Positions 17,733 through 27,245 are shown, numbered from the stretch's first letter. The stretch is 64,000 nucleotides of DNA from Verrucomicrobiota bacterium (GCA_030835305.1 JAURPJ010000072.1:1-64000); one strand, 5' to 3'. Program-made: numbers and translations. The notes: a model not told the origin generated them from the letters alone.

Positions 17733-19739
17733 ATGGGTCGGATGACGGCAAAAAACTACCGCCCGGACATTGACGGCCTCCGCGCGGTGTCGGTCATCGG
17801 AGTCGTTTTATACCACCTCGGGCTCGGTTTTCCGGGTGGATTTGTGGGCGTCGATGTCTTTTTTGTGATTTCGGGCTACCTCATCACCGGGATTCTTCTT
17901 CGAAACCTCCGCGAGCAAAGATTCTCGCTGATGGATTTCTGGGCCCGGAGAGTTCGCCGGATCGCACCGGCAGCCATCGCCATGGTCGTGGGGACCCTCC
18001 TGATCGGCGGATTCCTGCAAACTCCGGAGCGTTACGCCTCACTTGCCCGAAGCGCAATGGCCCATGTGGCCATGGCTTCAAATTGCTACTTTACCCGTGA
18101 TCAGGGTTACTTTGCGGAGAAATCAGACCTCGAGCCCCTCCTTCACACCTGGTCGCTATCGGTCGAAGAACAATTCTACCTCATCTTCCCCCTTATTTTA
18201 TGTTTCATGTGGAAGCGAGCCCGCAAACGTCTCGCCCTGGTCATCGCGGGCGCGGCGTTGATTTCATTCGCCTGGAGCTGGCTGGAAGTCTCTGATGATC
18301 CCAAAGCGGCCTTCTTTCTTCTTCCCGCCCGTGGCTGGGAACTCCTCGCCGGCGCACTTCTAGCAACGTTCCCTCCCAAAGAAGCGCAATCCACACAAAA
18401 GGAAGCCTGGGCGGTTCTCGGTCTCGTCTTGGTGCTGGCTCCCATGTTTGTTTTCGACCGACTCACTGCCTTCCCCGGTCCAGCTGCCCTTTCTCCGGTG
18501 CTCGGGGCAACTCTTCTCATTTGGACCGGTGGCAGGACCAGGATCGGACAACTCCTAGGCTTGAATGCCTTGGTCAAAGTCGGACTCATCTCTTACTCGC
18601 TCTATCTCTGGCACTGGCCGTTTGTGGTCTTCGCTCGCGAAATGGTCTTTGAGCTTACGCCCATCTGGAAAGTCTCGCTACTGGTTGCATCACTTCTGGC
18701 CGCTTACCTTTCCTGGCGGTGGATTGAAAAACCGTTCCGGACCGGACCGCTTCTGGCCACCCGCCGGCGCGCCCTTCTTCTAGCTCTCACTTCGGCGTTG
18801 GCTCTTTTCGTAATCGCCTTCTCGGTCAAATCTAGCGACGGATTTCCTTCGAGACTCCCTGCCGAACTTCGCGTCATCATGTCCGACATCGAGTGGAATG
18901 GCGCGGAATACACGAGCTCTAAAAGCAAAGGCGTGCCTATCGGTTTTCAAGACAAGGGTCCGGTCGACTTTGTTCTATGGGGAGACAGCCATGGCGCTTC
19001 GGCATCGCCCGCCGTCAACTCCGCCGCGCTAGATTTAAAACTCAAGGGCCGCGCTTATCTCAACAATGGAACTCCCCCCGTGACAGGATTGTGGTTTGCC
19101 GACATGAGCGAAGAATCCGCCGCTGAAATGATCGCTTTAAACGAACGGGTGCTGAATGAAATCATCGCTGCAAAACCAAAGACAGTCTTCCTGGTGGGGC
19201 GATGGGTGGCTCGCTGCGAAGGCTACAATGAAGCTGAGATGTTCGGTGAACCTGAAAACCTCCGTTTCACCACAATGTTGGTCGACTCCATGATTCCCGA
19301 GCCCAGCTTTGAACAGGCCGGCGGAGCCCTTGTGCGACAAATCAAAGCTATGGCGGCGAAGCTGGAAGTCCACGGGATTGAGCTCGTCATCCTTCAACAG
19401 GTCCCCGAAAGCAACGAAAGCCGAACCGCCGCCCGCTTCTATGCCATGAAACGTTCCTCCGGCCTCTTGACAATCCCTCAATTCACTACAACCAAAGGTG
19501 AATTCCTGGAACGACAGGAAAGGACGATGAAGCTCCTCAAGAACCAGGGTGCCGAAAACGTCAGGATCATTGACGCGAGCGGACAGTTCTTTTTCCAGGA
19601 TCGCGGTCAACTTAAAGTATACGCCGAACGATCCTACTACCGCGATGAAGATCACCTCACCCGGGCTGGAGCCATGCACTACCTCAAACCCGCTATTAAG
19701 GATTTCCTGAGCCCGCTTTCAGACGGAGAATCGCAATGA
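17733..19739 (+). CDS. OafA/YrhL-type acyltransferase with C-terminal SGNH domain
   Basis: The protein has 668 residues. The N-terminal acyltransferase-3 domain (about 1-370) has ten or so membrane spans and the family motifs YRPDIDGLRAVSVIGVVLYH, GFVGVDVFFVISGYLIT, RRVRRIAP and FYLIFP. A periplasmic SGNH-hydrolase-like domain follows, with the Ser in LWGDSHGAS and the late Asp-x-x-His in DEDHLTRAGA. Together they move acetyl groups from a cytoplasmic donor onto surface glycans such as O-antigen. An ATG at 17742 is an equally possible start. The 3' end overlaps the convergent GNAT gene by 44 bases. Confidence 0.88.
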   Translation: MGRMTAKNYRPDIDGLRAVSVIGVVLYHLGLGFPGGFVGVDVFFVISGYLITGILLRNLREQRFSLMDFWARRVRRIAPAAIAMVVGTLLIGGFLQTPERYASLARSAMAHVAMASNCYFTRDQGYFAEKSDLEPLLHTWSLSVEEQFYLIFPLILCFMWKRARKRLALVIAGAALISFAWSWLEVSDDPKAAFFLLPARGWELLAGALLATFPPKEAQSTQKEAWAVLGLVLVLAPMFVFDRLTAFPGPAALSPVLGATLLIWTGGRTRIGQLLGLNALVKVGLISYSLYLWHWPFVVFAREMVFELTPIWKVSLLVASLLAAYLSWRWIEKPFRTGPLLATRRRALLLALTSALALFVIAFSVKSSDGFPSRLPAELRVIMSDIEWNGAEYTSSKSKGVPIGFQDKGPVDFVLWGDSHGASASPAVNSAALDLKLKGRAYLNNGTPPVTGLWFADMSEESAAEMIALNERVLNEIIAAKPKTVFLVGRWVARCEGYNEAEMFGEPENLRFTTMLVDSMIPEPSFEQAGGALVRQIKAMAAKLEVHGIELVILQQVPESNESRTAARFYAMKRSSGLLTIPQFTTTKGEFLERQERTMKLLKNQGAENVRIIDASGQFFFQDRGQLKVYAERSYYRDEDHLTRAGAMHYLKPAIKDFLSPLSDGESQ

Positions 19740-20208
19740 CAAGCCCGCGCTTCTCGCCAAAGACCTCGGCGATCTCCTGCAAGTGGGCCGCGTCTTGAAA
19801 GCCCAGTTTTTCGTTCACCCGCCGTGACGCCTCATTGTGATCAAAGTAGAAGCTCAGGAGATTCTCCACTCCCAGCCGGGGACACTCCGCAATCATCATC
19901 TTCTTGAGACGCGTCCCCAGCCCCTGCCCCTGGTGGCTTGCGGAAATGTAAGTGCTGATCTCAGCAGTCTTATTATAGGCCGGACGACCCGCATAAAATG
20001 ACCGCAGGTAAACACACGCCTGCACCTTACCCTCATCCTCGGCCACCCAACACGGACGCCGGTCCGGATCAAACTCCCGGAACCAACCCATTCGCTCCTT
20101 CACTGTTATCGGAACCAAATCAGCGGTCGCTTTCCCGCCCGGAATTGACTCATTGTAAATCGCTACAATCGCAGGAAGGTCAGCTTCAGTGGCATCGCGA
20201 ATGATCAT
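19696..20208 (-). CDS. GNAT acetyltransferase, phosphinothricin-acetyltransferase-like
   Basis: The protein has 170 residues. It has the Pat/Bar-type layout: IIRDATEADLPAIVAIYN, RPCWVAEDEGKVQACVYL, then AEISTYISASHQGQGLGTRL (the acetyl-CoA loop Q-G-Q-G-L-G) and HNEASRRVNEKLGF. Relatives acetylate the amino group of phosphinothricin or methionine sulfone, but many only share the fold, so the substrate is open. The ATG at 20208 is preferred because the domain starts directly there; an upstream in-frame start at 20229 exists. Its 3' end overlaps the acyltransferase gene on the other strand. Confidence 0.85.
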   Translation of the reverse strand: MIIRDATEADLPAIVAIYNESIPGGKATADLVPITVKERMGWFREFDPDRRPCWVAEDEGKVQACVYLRSFYAGRPAYNKTAEISTYISASHQGQGLGTRLKKMMIAECPRLGVENLLSFYFDHNEASRRVNEKLGFQDAAHLQEIAEVFGEKRGLVIAILRLKAGSGNP

Positions 20209-20270
20209 CGCACGCAGTGTATCAAGCAACTTCCCGTTCGCAAATCAAAGGCCACGTCTTACTGTAGCGC

Positions 20271-22901
20271 GTGCCGCTGAACTTCGACCCCAAATCGCTC
20301 CACTTTCCGGATCTCGGAATGTGGCTCGACCCGCATCGACCGAAGCCCTTCGCCTTCGTCTCGCACGGACACGCCGATCACTTCGCCCGCCACCAACGTG
20401 TACTTTGCTCCACCGGCACTGGCCACATTCTTGTCAAACGCTACGGTGTTAAAGCTGCGACCATCGAAGCGCTTGATTGGAGCGACGAGCGCGTCATCGA
20501 CAACCACCGCGTCACCCTCCACCCCGCCGGCCACATTACCGGCTCGGCCATGATCCGAATTGAAGGGCCCGATCAATCGCTTCTCTACACCGGCGATTTT
20601 AAAACCCGCTCGTCCCGGACCGCGGAGACACCCGGGTTTCCCCGGTCGGACATCCTCATCATGGAGACCACCTTTGGCCGGCCAAATTTCATCTTTCCTC
20701 CTACCGATCAAATCGAGAAAGAGATCGCGCGCTTCGCTCGCGAAACTCTCGATGACGGCGAAACGCCCATTTTCTTCGCCTACTCACTCGGAAAAGCCCA
20801 GGAGGCGCTCGCCATTCTCCACGCAGCAGCAATCGAGGCTGTGGTTCACAAGACGGTCTTCGAAATGACTCAAGCCTGCCGCGATATTGGAGTCGCCCTG
20901 CCCGAGCCCGTCCTACTCGAAAAAAGCATTCCTCCCGGCGTCGCGGTCATCGCACCACCCAACGCTGTCCGCTCGCGCGCAATTCGCAGCCACAAAAAAC
21001 GTCGCACCGCCATGCTCACCGGCTGGGCTCTCACCCCCGGCTCGCAATACCGCTACCAGGTTGATCGGGTCTTCCCACTCTCCGATCACGCCGACTACCC
21101 GGGCCTTCTTGAGTCCGTCGAAAAAGTCTCCCCTTCCCTCGTCTATACCCTGCACGGCAGAACCCGCGAGTTCGCACGCGACCTCCGCGCCAAAGGATTC
21201 GAAGCATGGTCGATTTATGGTGACGACCAACTCGAACTCATCGAAGCATCCTTTCCGGAAAGCTCGTTCACTAACGACCTTCCCCGCCCCTCCTCCGATC
21301 TGCGCGATCTCAGCGGGCTCCTCGAATCACTCACCACCACCGCCTCGCGAATCAAGAAAATCAAACTCCTCTCCGACTTCCTTAGCGAACGCACCGAAGA
21401 AGAACTTCCGCTCATCACACGCTGGCTCAGCGGCACCGGTATCACTCATCTTGGCACTGCCGTAATCCGCCAAGCCCTCCTTGAGGTCACCGGCTTTCCC
21501 CTCGCAAGATACAAAACCGTTTCCACCAGCCAAAACGACTCGGCACGCACCGCACGCCTCCTTCTTGAAGAAGCAACCCTCGATCCTCTTCCACATTCCT
21601 TACAGCAAATCGCCATGCGTTTTGATCAATTAAGTCTGGCCGACGGCTCCATCACCAAGACCCGCCTCCTCTCGGACTGGCTGCGCCGGTGCCACCCAGC
21701 CGAAGGCGAAACCATCGTTCGACTGCTCACCGGCGGGCTGCGCGCCGGCGCCAGAGAAGGACTTTACGAAGAAGCCGTCGCCCAAGCATTCAGCGTCCCA
21801 AAGGCTGAGATTCGCTATGCCGCCATGCTCACCGGCGACCTCGGCGAAGTCGCAATCGCAGCGAAAAACAGGACTCTGGACCAGGTCCAACTCCGGCCCG
21901 GAACCGCGATTAAACCCATGCTGGCTTCCCCAACCGAAACAGCCGAAGACATGATACACTGGCACAACAGCGCGAATATCCCGCTCTGGCTTGAACCTAA
22001 GTACGATGGAATTCGGAGTCAACTTCATGTCACCCCGGATGGCATCCGTCTTTTTTCCCGAGATCTCCACCCCCTCGATGAGGAATTTCCCGAGATCCTC
22101 GACGCCGCGCGCACTCTTCCACCCTGTATTCTCGACGGTGAACTCATCGCATACGCCGATGGCAAACGGCTCACCTTCTTCGACCTCCAAAAAAGGCTAG
22201 GCCGAAAAAAGGTGCAGGGAGACCTATTTCTGGGAGCGGCAATCCCGGTAAAATTTATTGCCTTCGACTGCCTCCACTGCGACCGGGCGCTCATCGACGC
22301 ACCACTGGAGGAACGGCGTGACGCTCTCGAATCGCTGAAACTCAACGGCCCCTTTGCCCCAGTTCCTCTCATCCGGACCGGCGGGACTGATATCGAAGCG
22401 CTGGAGAAAGAATTCAAGAAGGCCATGGCCGACGACAACGAAGGCCTCATCGCAAAAGATCCCTCATCGCCCTACCAACCCGGCCGGCGGGGAGAGTCAT
22501 GGAAGAAGCTCAAAGGAGTGATGCCCACTCTCGATTGCGTCGTCATCGCGGCGCAGCAAGGGCACGGTAAACGGGCGGGCGTCCTGTCCGCCTACACCTT
22601 TGCGGTAAGAGATACGAAATCGGGAGAACTTCGTACTTTGGGAAAAGCCTACTCCGGCCTCACTGATGATGAGATTGAGGACCTCACCAATCATTTTCAA
22701 AAGACGACCATCGAGAAAATCTCCCGCCGAATCGTCAAAGTCGAACCTACTCTTGTGCTTGAGATCGCCTTCGACAAAATCCGCCCCTCCAAACGTCACG
22801 ACTCCGGCCTCGCGCTGCGATTCCCCAGGATCAAGGCCATCCGCCGGGACAAAACCGCAGATGAAATCGACACCCTCCAAACCGCGCTGAAATTGGTTTG
22901 A
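20271..22901 (+). CDS. Fusion of MBL/beta-CASP DNA exonuclease and ATP-dependent DNA ligase
   Basis: The protein has 876 residues with two complete enzymes. Residues about 1-335 are a ligase-associated MBL-fold exonuclease: SHGHADH (31-37) supplies metal ligands, followed by HPAGHITGSA, YTGDF (106-110), FAYSLGKAQEA and SDHADY. Residues about 345-876 are an ATP-dependent DNA ligase: an alpha-helical DNA-binding region, then motif I EPKYDGIRSQ with nucleophile Lys577, FSRDLHPL, LDGELIAY, NEGLIAKD and WKKLK, and an OB-fold to the end. In many bacteria these are separate neighbouring genes, usually with an Lhr-like helicase and a phosphoesterase. Here they are one chain with no partner visible. 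The start is a GTG at 20271. The likely role is processing and sealing of DNA ends. Confidence 0.9.
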   Translation: MPLNFDPKSLHFPDLGMWLDPHRPKPFAFVSHGHADHFARHQRVLCSTGTGHILVKRYGVKAATIEALDWSDERVIDNHRVTLHPAGHITGSAMIRIEGPDQSLLYTGDFKTRSSRTAETPGFPRSDILIMETTFGRPNFIFPPTDQIEKEIARFARETLDDGETPIFFAYSLGKAQEALAILHAAAIEAVVHKTVFEMTQACRDIGVALPEPVLLEKSIPPGVAVIAPPNAVRSRAIRSHKKRRTAMLTGWALTPGSQYRYQVDRVFPLSDHADYPGLLESVEKVSPSLVYTLHGRTREFARDLRAKGFEAWSIYGDDQLELIEASFPESSFTNDLPRPSSDLRDLSGLLESLTTTASRIKKIKLLSDFLSERTEEELPLITRWLSGTGITHLGTAVIRQALLEVTGFPLARYKTVSTSQNDSARTARLLLEEATLDPLPHSLQQIAMRFDQLSLADGSITKTRLLSDWLRRCHPAEGETIVRLLTGGLRAGAREGLYEEAVAQAFSVPKAEIRYAAMLTGDLGEVAIAAKNRTLDQVQLRPGTAIKPMLASPTETAEDMIHWHNSANIPLWLEPKYDGIRSQLHVTPDGIRLFSRDLHPLDEEFPEILDAARTLPPCILDGELIAYADGKRLTFFDLQKRLGRKKVQGDLFLGAAIPVKFIAFDCLHCDRALIDAPLEERRDALESLKLNGPFAPVPLIRTGGTDIEALEKEFKKAMADDNEGLIAKDPSSPYQPGRRGESWKKLKGVMPTLDCVVIAAQQGHGKRAGVLSAYTFAVRDTKSGELRTLGKAYSGLTDDEIEDLTNHFQKTTIEKISRRIVKVEPTLVLEIAFDKIRPSKRHDSGLALRFPRIKAIRRDKTADEIDTLQTALKLV

Positions 22902-22938
22902 GGTAGGGAGCCTGAACCTTGGGCTGAGCTCCGTCTTG

Positions 22939-23040
22939 CTAGCGCTTCTTGGCAGAATCAACAGTATCCTTGGTTTCCTCGCTGCAGGAAGCAGTGAGGG
23001 ATGCAAGAGTGGCAAGCAATGTCAATTTGGTAAGGTTCAT
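22939..23040 (-). CDS. Very small predicted lipoprotein (33 residues)
   Basis: Reading leftward from the ATG at 23038-23040 gives a 33-residue peptide. A Lys-containing start (MNLTKL) leads to a hydrophobic core (TLLATLASL), a lipobox (LTASC) and a short charged tail (SEETKDTVDSAKKR) before TAG. The layout recalls entericidin-like small lipoproteins: signal peptide, lipidated Cys and a tail of about 14 residues. No strong ribosome-binding site is visible. Converges on the ligase fusion gene. Confidence 0.5.
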   Translation of the reverse strand: MNLTKLTLLATLASLTASCSEETKDTVDSAKKR

Positions 23041-23277
23041 GATGACGTTGTCTTTGTCGAGTTCGTCGGGACTTTAGAACAAATCGCGCCTAATTTACCA
23101 AAAAGATCGATTCTTTCACGCTATTTGCGAAAACGATCCTGATTAATCCGAGGAGAGCTCCCAAATATCTCGCATCGTGAATCCACGCCACTCGAACGAT
23201 CCACGAGACATCCGAGACACCCAATCTGGCGCAATGCAGCTTAATTGACTCCCAACCATTTGGAAAGACCCGGTTGC

Positions 23278-23724
23278 CTAAAAATCCGAGTAGTCCGCCA
23301 ACAAAAGCGCCCAGGAAAATAAAAAAATTCCCTCAGGCTGAATGAAAATACCGATAGAAAACAAAGTCTGGAAACCAAGATCCGGCCCATAAACTACCCC
23401 GCAAAAAATCCGACCCACCAGGTTGCCGGGAAGCCGATTTTCACGACCCAAATTCGTGATCCTGATTCCTCGCCAAGATAGTGGAATTGATGGATCTTGA
23501 ACTTCGTAAAATACTCTGGCAAGATCGTGATAATCATTTCGGTCGTGCAAAACTTGATTGGTGCCGGCGATCCCCGTGCCAAGCAAGGCCATGGCAAAGA
23601 TTCGGCCCAAAACAGGCGAGCTGATCCTGGGCCAACGAAAAATCATCACCTTCGGTCTACCCTCGATAGGAACTTGAAAGAATTCCACCTCAAATTGATC
23701 TTGCCGGGGGATCAGCGGATACAC
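23278..23724 (-). CDS. Hypothetical protein, possibly membrane-associated
   Basis: The open frame has 148 codons and lies in a stretch with no other candidate. Two or three moderately hydrophobic segments are visible: LGRIFAMALLGTGIAG, GVVYGPDLGFQTLFSIGIFI and GIFLFSWALLL. The middle is polar (NQVLHDRNDYHDLARVFYEV). I do not recognise a family. The DNA is visibly more A+T-rich than its neighbours, so this may be a degraded gene or chance reading frame. The start could also be internal, for example at the Met in KVMIFRWPR. Confidence 0.3.
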   Translation of the reverse strand: MYPLIPRQDQFEVEFFQVPIEGRPKVMIFRWPRISSPVLGRIFAMALLGTGIAGTNQVLHDRNDYHDLARVFYEVQDPSIPLSWRGIRITNLGRENRLPGNLVGRIFCGVVYGPDLGFQTLFSIGIFIQPEGIFLFSWALLLADYSDF

Positions 23725-23809
23725 CGCTTGGATTGATCAACATTGAATGTGCAAACCTTACTTTTCGTTCGCATTCTCGCCACGAATGATTAATTTGGAA
23801 TTCCACTCT

Positions 23810-24412
23810 ATGAGACTATTCACCATCATCCTCTCTGCCACCGCTTCCCTCTCCTTCGCCGGCGAGTGGATCCAAATGTTCGACGGAAAAACCCTAAAGG
23901 GCTGGAAAGTCAACTCCGAGAACCCCGAAACCTTCTCGGTCGAAGATGGCACGATCAAAGTCAAAGGCCCCCGCACCCACCTCTTCTACGGGGAGGACGG
24001 CAATGCCAAGTTCAAGAACTTCGAGTTTGAGTGTGAAGTCAAGACTGCGAAAAACGCCAACGCCGGTATTTTCATTCACACCAAATTCCAGGACAAAGGC
24101 TGGCCCTCGCAGGGTTACGAATGTCAGGTCAATGCCACCCAGAAGGACTGGCGTAAAACCGGCAGCATCTACAGCTTTCAAGACCTCAGGGAACCCGGCC
24201 ACAAAGACGACGAGTGGTTCACCTACAACATCAAGGTCGAGGGCAAAAAAGTCACCGTCACTATCAACGGCAAGGTGACTAATGAATACACCGAACCCGA
24301 CGACCACAAAGAAAAGACCAAGCGACTTAGCGAAGGCACCATCGCTCTCCAGGGTCACGACCCCGGAAGCCTCATCTACTTCCGCAAGCTGCGAATCAAG
24401 AAGCTCGACTAA
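23810..24412 (+). CDS. DUF1080 (3-keto-disaccharide hydrolase family) secreted protein
   Basis: The protein has 200 residues: a signal peptide (LFTIILSATASLSFA) and one DUF1080 concanavalin-like domain. Hallmarks are WIQMFDGKTLKGWKV near the start, FKNFEFECEVKT, NAGIFIHTKF, GYECQVNAT, WFTYNIKVEGKKVTVTINGK and GTIALQGHDPGSLIYFRKLR. Known members hydrolyse 3-keto sugars after oxidation of glycosides, and the family is greatly expanded in Verrucomicrobia and Planctomycetes. It stands alone, so its substrate is not indicated by context. The start at 23810 gives a proper signal peptide. Confidence 0.9.
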   Translation: MRLFTIILSATASLSFAGEWIQMFDGKTLKGWKVNSENPETFSVEDGTIKVKGPRTHLFYGEDGNAKFKNFEFECEVKTAKNANAGIFIHTKFQDKGWPSQGYECQVNATQKDWRKTGSIYSFQDLREPGHKDDEWFTYNIKVEGKKVTVTINGKVTNEYTEPDDHKEKTKRLSEGTIALQGHDPGSLIYFRKLRIKKLD

Positions 24413-24529
24413 GCGGGTTTCTCCCCGCAGATTCCAAAAAAGCCGAACGCTTCGCTCTTGTCCGCGGGGGGCTCCGGATGGTTAGAAGCGGTAACGTCTG
24501 ACTCCTTTCCGTGAACAGCGGCCCTGCTC

Positions 24530-25708
24530 TCAATTACGTAAGGCCGACTCCGCAGCTAGGGTCCCACTCGCAAAGCAACCTTGTAAAAGGTAACCACCTG
24601 TCGGCGCTTCCCAATCAATCATTTCTCCCGCCACGAAGACTCCGGGCAGCTGCTTGATCATAAGTTGATCGTCAATCCCTTCCCACGCGACTCCTCCGGC
24701 CGAGGATATCGCCTCGGCAAGTGGACGCGGTTTGGTGAGCGGAATGCGACATGCCTTGGCATCTCGCGCAAGCTCCTCCGCCGACTCAAAAGGTCCGTGA
24801 AAGTAGTCCAGGATCAGTCGCATCGGTTTGCTCAACTTCCAGCGATACTGTGACTCGGCGAGGAAATTCTTCCTCGCGGATTCCATCTTCGTCACCAGTT
24901 CCCCGCTTGTGAAAGTCGGTTTGAAGTCCAAGGTGAGCGTAGCCTCTTTCATCGCGCGTAGCGCAGGACCGAGCGCATACAAAGGGCCGCCTTCCATTCC
25001 ATAACGCGTAAGCATGATCTCCCCGGGCGCCCCATCATCACCAACCGAAGCCACAACGTTTTTCAAAGGCTGCCCTTCCAGCTGCTCTGCCAACCCAAAA
25101 GACCACTCCACTTCCCAGCCACAGTTTGCAGGCGTCAAAGGGCTGACTTCAACTCCGGCATTCGCAAGAGTTTTAACCCAGGCTCCATCCGACCCCGTTT
25201 GCGGCCACGAGCCCCCACCAAGGGCCAGGATGATGGCATCGGCCTCGAGCGAAACCACTCCTTCGGGGCTTTCAAACGTCGCTCTCCCACTCGCCAAAGA
25301 AGCCAGCCGGTGACTCATCCGAAAATCCACTCCCTGCGTCCGGAGCTTCTCAACCCACCTTCGTAAAAGCGGCGCCGCTTTGAGCGCCTTGGGATAAACC
25401 CGCCCGGACTTTTGCACAAAAGTCCCTACGTCGAGACGCGCGGCCCACGCCCGGATCGCTTTGTTATCAAATTTTTCCAAAGCGCGGCGCCAAAGATCAT
25501 CCGGCTGATTCGGTCCCTGATATCGGATTACAAAGGGCTCCAGCTCTTCCGAATGAGTCAGATTGAGACCGCCTTTCCCGGCCACCAAAAACTTCCGGCC
25601 CACTGATCGTTTCTGGTCACAAAGAGTCACCTCCGCACCGGCGGCGGAAGCTACTTCGGCGGCCCGCAATCCCGCGGGTCCGCCTCCGATAACAAGGATA
25701 TGGGGCAC
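24530..25708 (-). CDS. FAD-dependent oxidoreductase, HI0933/TIGR03862 type flavoprotein
   Basis: The protein has 392 residues. It begins with an FAD-binding Rossmann motif (ILVIGGGPAGLRAAEVASAA) and the family-specific RKFLVAGKGGLNLTHSEE that follows the first helix. A second nucleotide motif is DAIILALGGGSWPQTGSDGA. The C-terminus closes with GVFVAGEMIDWEAPTGGYLL and a helix (GCFASGTLAAESAL) typical of YhiN/HI0933 flavoproteins. The physiological reaction of the family is not established. It is cytoplasmic and stands alone. Confidence 0.88.
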   Translation of the reverse strand: MPHILVIGGGPAGLRAAEVASAAGAEVTLCDQKRSVGRKFLVAGKGGLNLTHSEELEPFVIRYQGPNQPDDLWRRALEKFDNKAIRAWAARLDVGTFVQKSGRVYPKALKAAPLLRRWVEKLRTQGVDFRMSHRLASLASGRATFESPEGVVSLEADAIILALGGGSWPQTGSDGAWVKTLANAGVEVSPLTPANCGWEVEWSFGLAEQLEGQPLKNVVASVGDDGAPGEIMLTRYGMEGGPLYALGPALRAMKEATLTLDFKPTFTSGELVTKMESARKNFLAESQYRWKLSKPMRLILDYFHGPFESAEELARDAKACRIPLTKPRPLAEAISSAGGVAWEGIDDQLMIKQLPGVFVAGEMIDWEAPTGGYLLQGCFASGTLAAESALRN

Positions 25709-25847
25709 GCCCCCTTATTCCTGCGCAGCAGCAAAGACGCCAGCAAAGTTTTTTGCGATAGGACCACACGAGGACTTCTTCCCTCTTCAAAAGCGGTAAA
25801 ACCAACAGAGTTTTCAACCCTAATTGGGAAGATGGGAGTTGCTTCGA

Positions 25848-26561
25848 TTAATTCTTTTCGGTTTTGAGTTTTTCAAGAGAGGCCGCAATATCTGCCGGCT
25901 CCGCGCGTTGGCGGTAATCGGCATTTACCAAAGCCCAGCGAATAACGCCTTTTTCATCAATGATGTAGGTCGCTGATAACGAAAGCTCCTTGTCCCCGGC
26001 GGCTTCGCCGTTGAATTTGGTGAGATCAAAGAATTCCTTGAGGAGTTTCTCAACCCCAAGGGTAAGTTCGCAGACGAGACGATACTTGCGAGCGACTTCA
26101 TCATTGAGGTTGGTGAGCACATTGAAATCGAGCTTGAGACTTTCGCTTGTAATCATCGACTTTTCGGGCAACTCGGGGGTGAGCGCCACCAGACTTGCTC
26201 CCGCCGCCCGGATCTCGGGCAGCTTTTCCTGATAAGCGGCCGAGGCAATGTTGCAATAAGGACACCAACCACCGCGATACCAGGTGAGAATCACCGGACC
26301 CTTTTTCAGGACCTCCGACAAGGTCACCTCCTGACCGATGGGATCCTTGAGGGTAAACCCGGGGGCCTTGTCACCCACTTGCTTGGCGGACTTTTCAATT
26401 CCCTAATCATCGACGGCCTTGATGCCCTTGGCAAATTCCGCGCGCACCTCGGCGGGAACTTGTTTGGCGGCCTGATCGGACCGGGCTTTGAGTTGATCCT
26501 TAAGCGAATTCTGAGCCAAGAGCGCAGAAGTCATTCAAGCGATGAGAGTCATGGTTTTCAT
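25848..26561 (-). pseudogene. AhpC/TSA-type peroxiredoxin with two in-frame stops
   Basis: The full frame starts at ATG 26561 (MKTMTLIA). It meets TGA at 26535-26537 (codon 9) and TAG at 26403-26405 (codon 53), then continues without a frameshift through VGDKAPGFTL, WYRGGWCPYCNIASAAY and LSATYIIDEKGVIRW to the end. Between the stops the sequence is a normal family N-terminus (KDQLKARSDQAAKQVPAEVR). The thioredoxin-fold core with its Cys-x-x-Cys is intact and could be made from an internal GTG at 26376-26378, giving 176 residues without the export signal and helical leader. Whether that happens is unknown. Confidence 0.8.
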
Positions 26562-26708
26562 ATTTGGGAGAAGCGGGTCATTGCCCTGTTCTTTTCAGAG
26601 TATCGAAAGCTCTTTTTATTCCAAAGAGCTTCGAGGATACGAAGTGGCCGGGATCAAGGAACGCCGGCCACTTGGTTTTTGAAATGAGTCGAAAAATTCG
26701 ATCACGTC

Positions 26709-27245
26709 CTATCCTTCGGTTTTAGCGGTTGCTTTGAAGTCGAGACGGATGATCACTTCGTCGCGAATGAGATCATCTGTTTTACCTGCGTAGACGATCC
26801 CAAAGTCCTTGCGGTTAATATCGAACTCGGCACTGAAGTTGGCGGTGTCCACATCCCGACTGGCCGTCACCGGGAAGGTGATATTCTTCTCAACTCCATG
26901 GAGTGTAAGGTTTCCGGAGATTTCGTAAGCTCCCTCGCCGGTCTTCGTTGCCTGGGTCAGTTTGAAGGTCGTGGCTGGGTAAGTCTCGACATCGAAGAAG
27001 TCTTCATTTTTGAGATGCCCTGTCAGCTCTGTATTAAATGTGCTTTGTGGAGCGAAGCACCCGATGAGCTTCTCATTCTCAATGGCCCGTTCAACGGAGC
27101 GGTTGAACACCAAATCAGTTCACATTGGAAACTCGATGGCTTCATTTAAGCTGAAATCACAGAGTCCTTCCGGTCTTTCAATGGAGCCGGTTCGGTGGAA
27201 GCCTATCCTTCCTGCTACCCGGCAGACCTTGGAGCCACCTTCTCC
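26709..27245 (-). pseudogene. YceI-family protein, broken by an in-frame TGA
   Basis: The C-terminal 134 residues are clearly YceI: TELTGHLKNEDFFDVETYPA, GAYEISGNLTLHGVEKNITF, FSAEFDINRKDFGIVYAGK and the RLDFKA end. YceI proteins are periplasmic lipid- or isoprenoid-binding beta barrels. Upstream in the same frame, GSKVCRVAGRIGFHRTGSIE fits the start of the barrel, but a TGA at 27120-27122 separates the two parts. The stretch after it (NRSVERAIENEKLIGCFAPQ) is poorly conserved. There is no convincing signal peptide. The neighbouring peroxiredoxin is broken in the same way. Confidence 0.7.

Noticed and set aside
24413..24428. GCGGG/CCCGC hairpin after the DUF1080 gene
   Set aside because: Only five base pairs and no T-run; too weak to call a terminator.
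1856..26561. Stop-codon recoding as an explanation for the in-frame stops
   Set aside because: TAA, TAG and TGA all appear as interruptions, and all three also end intact genes in the window. No SECIS-like element was seen near the TGA codons, and they do not fall at Cys/Sec sites.
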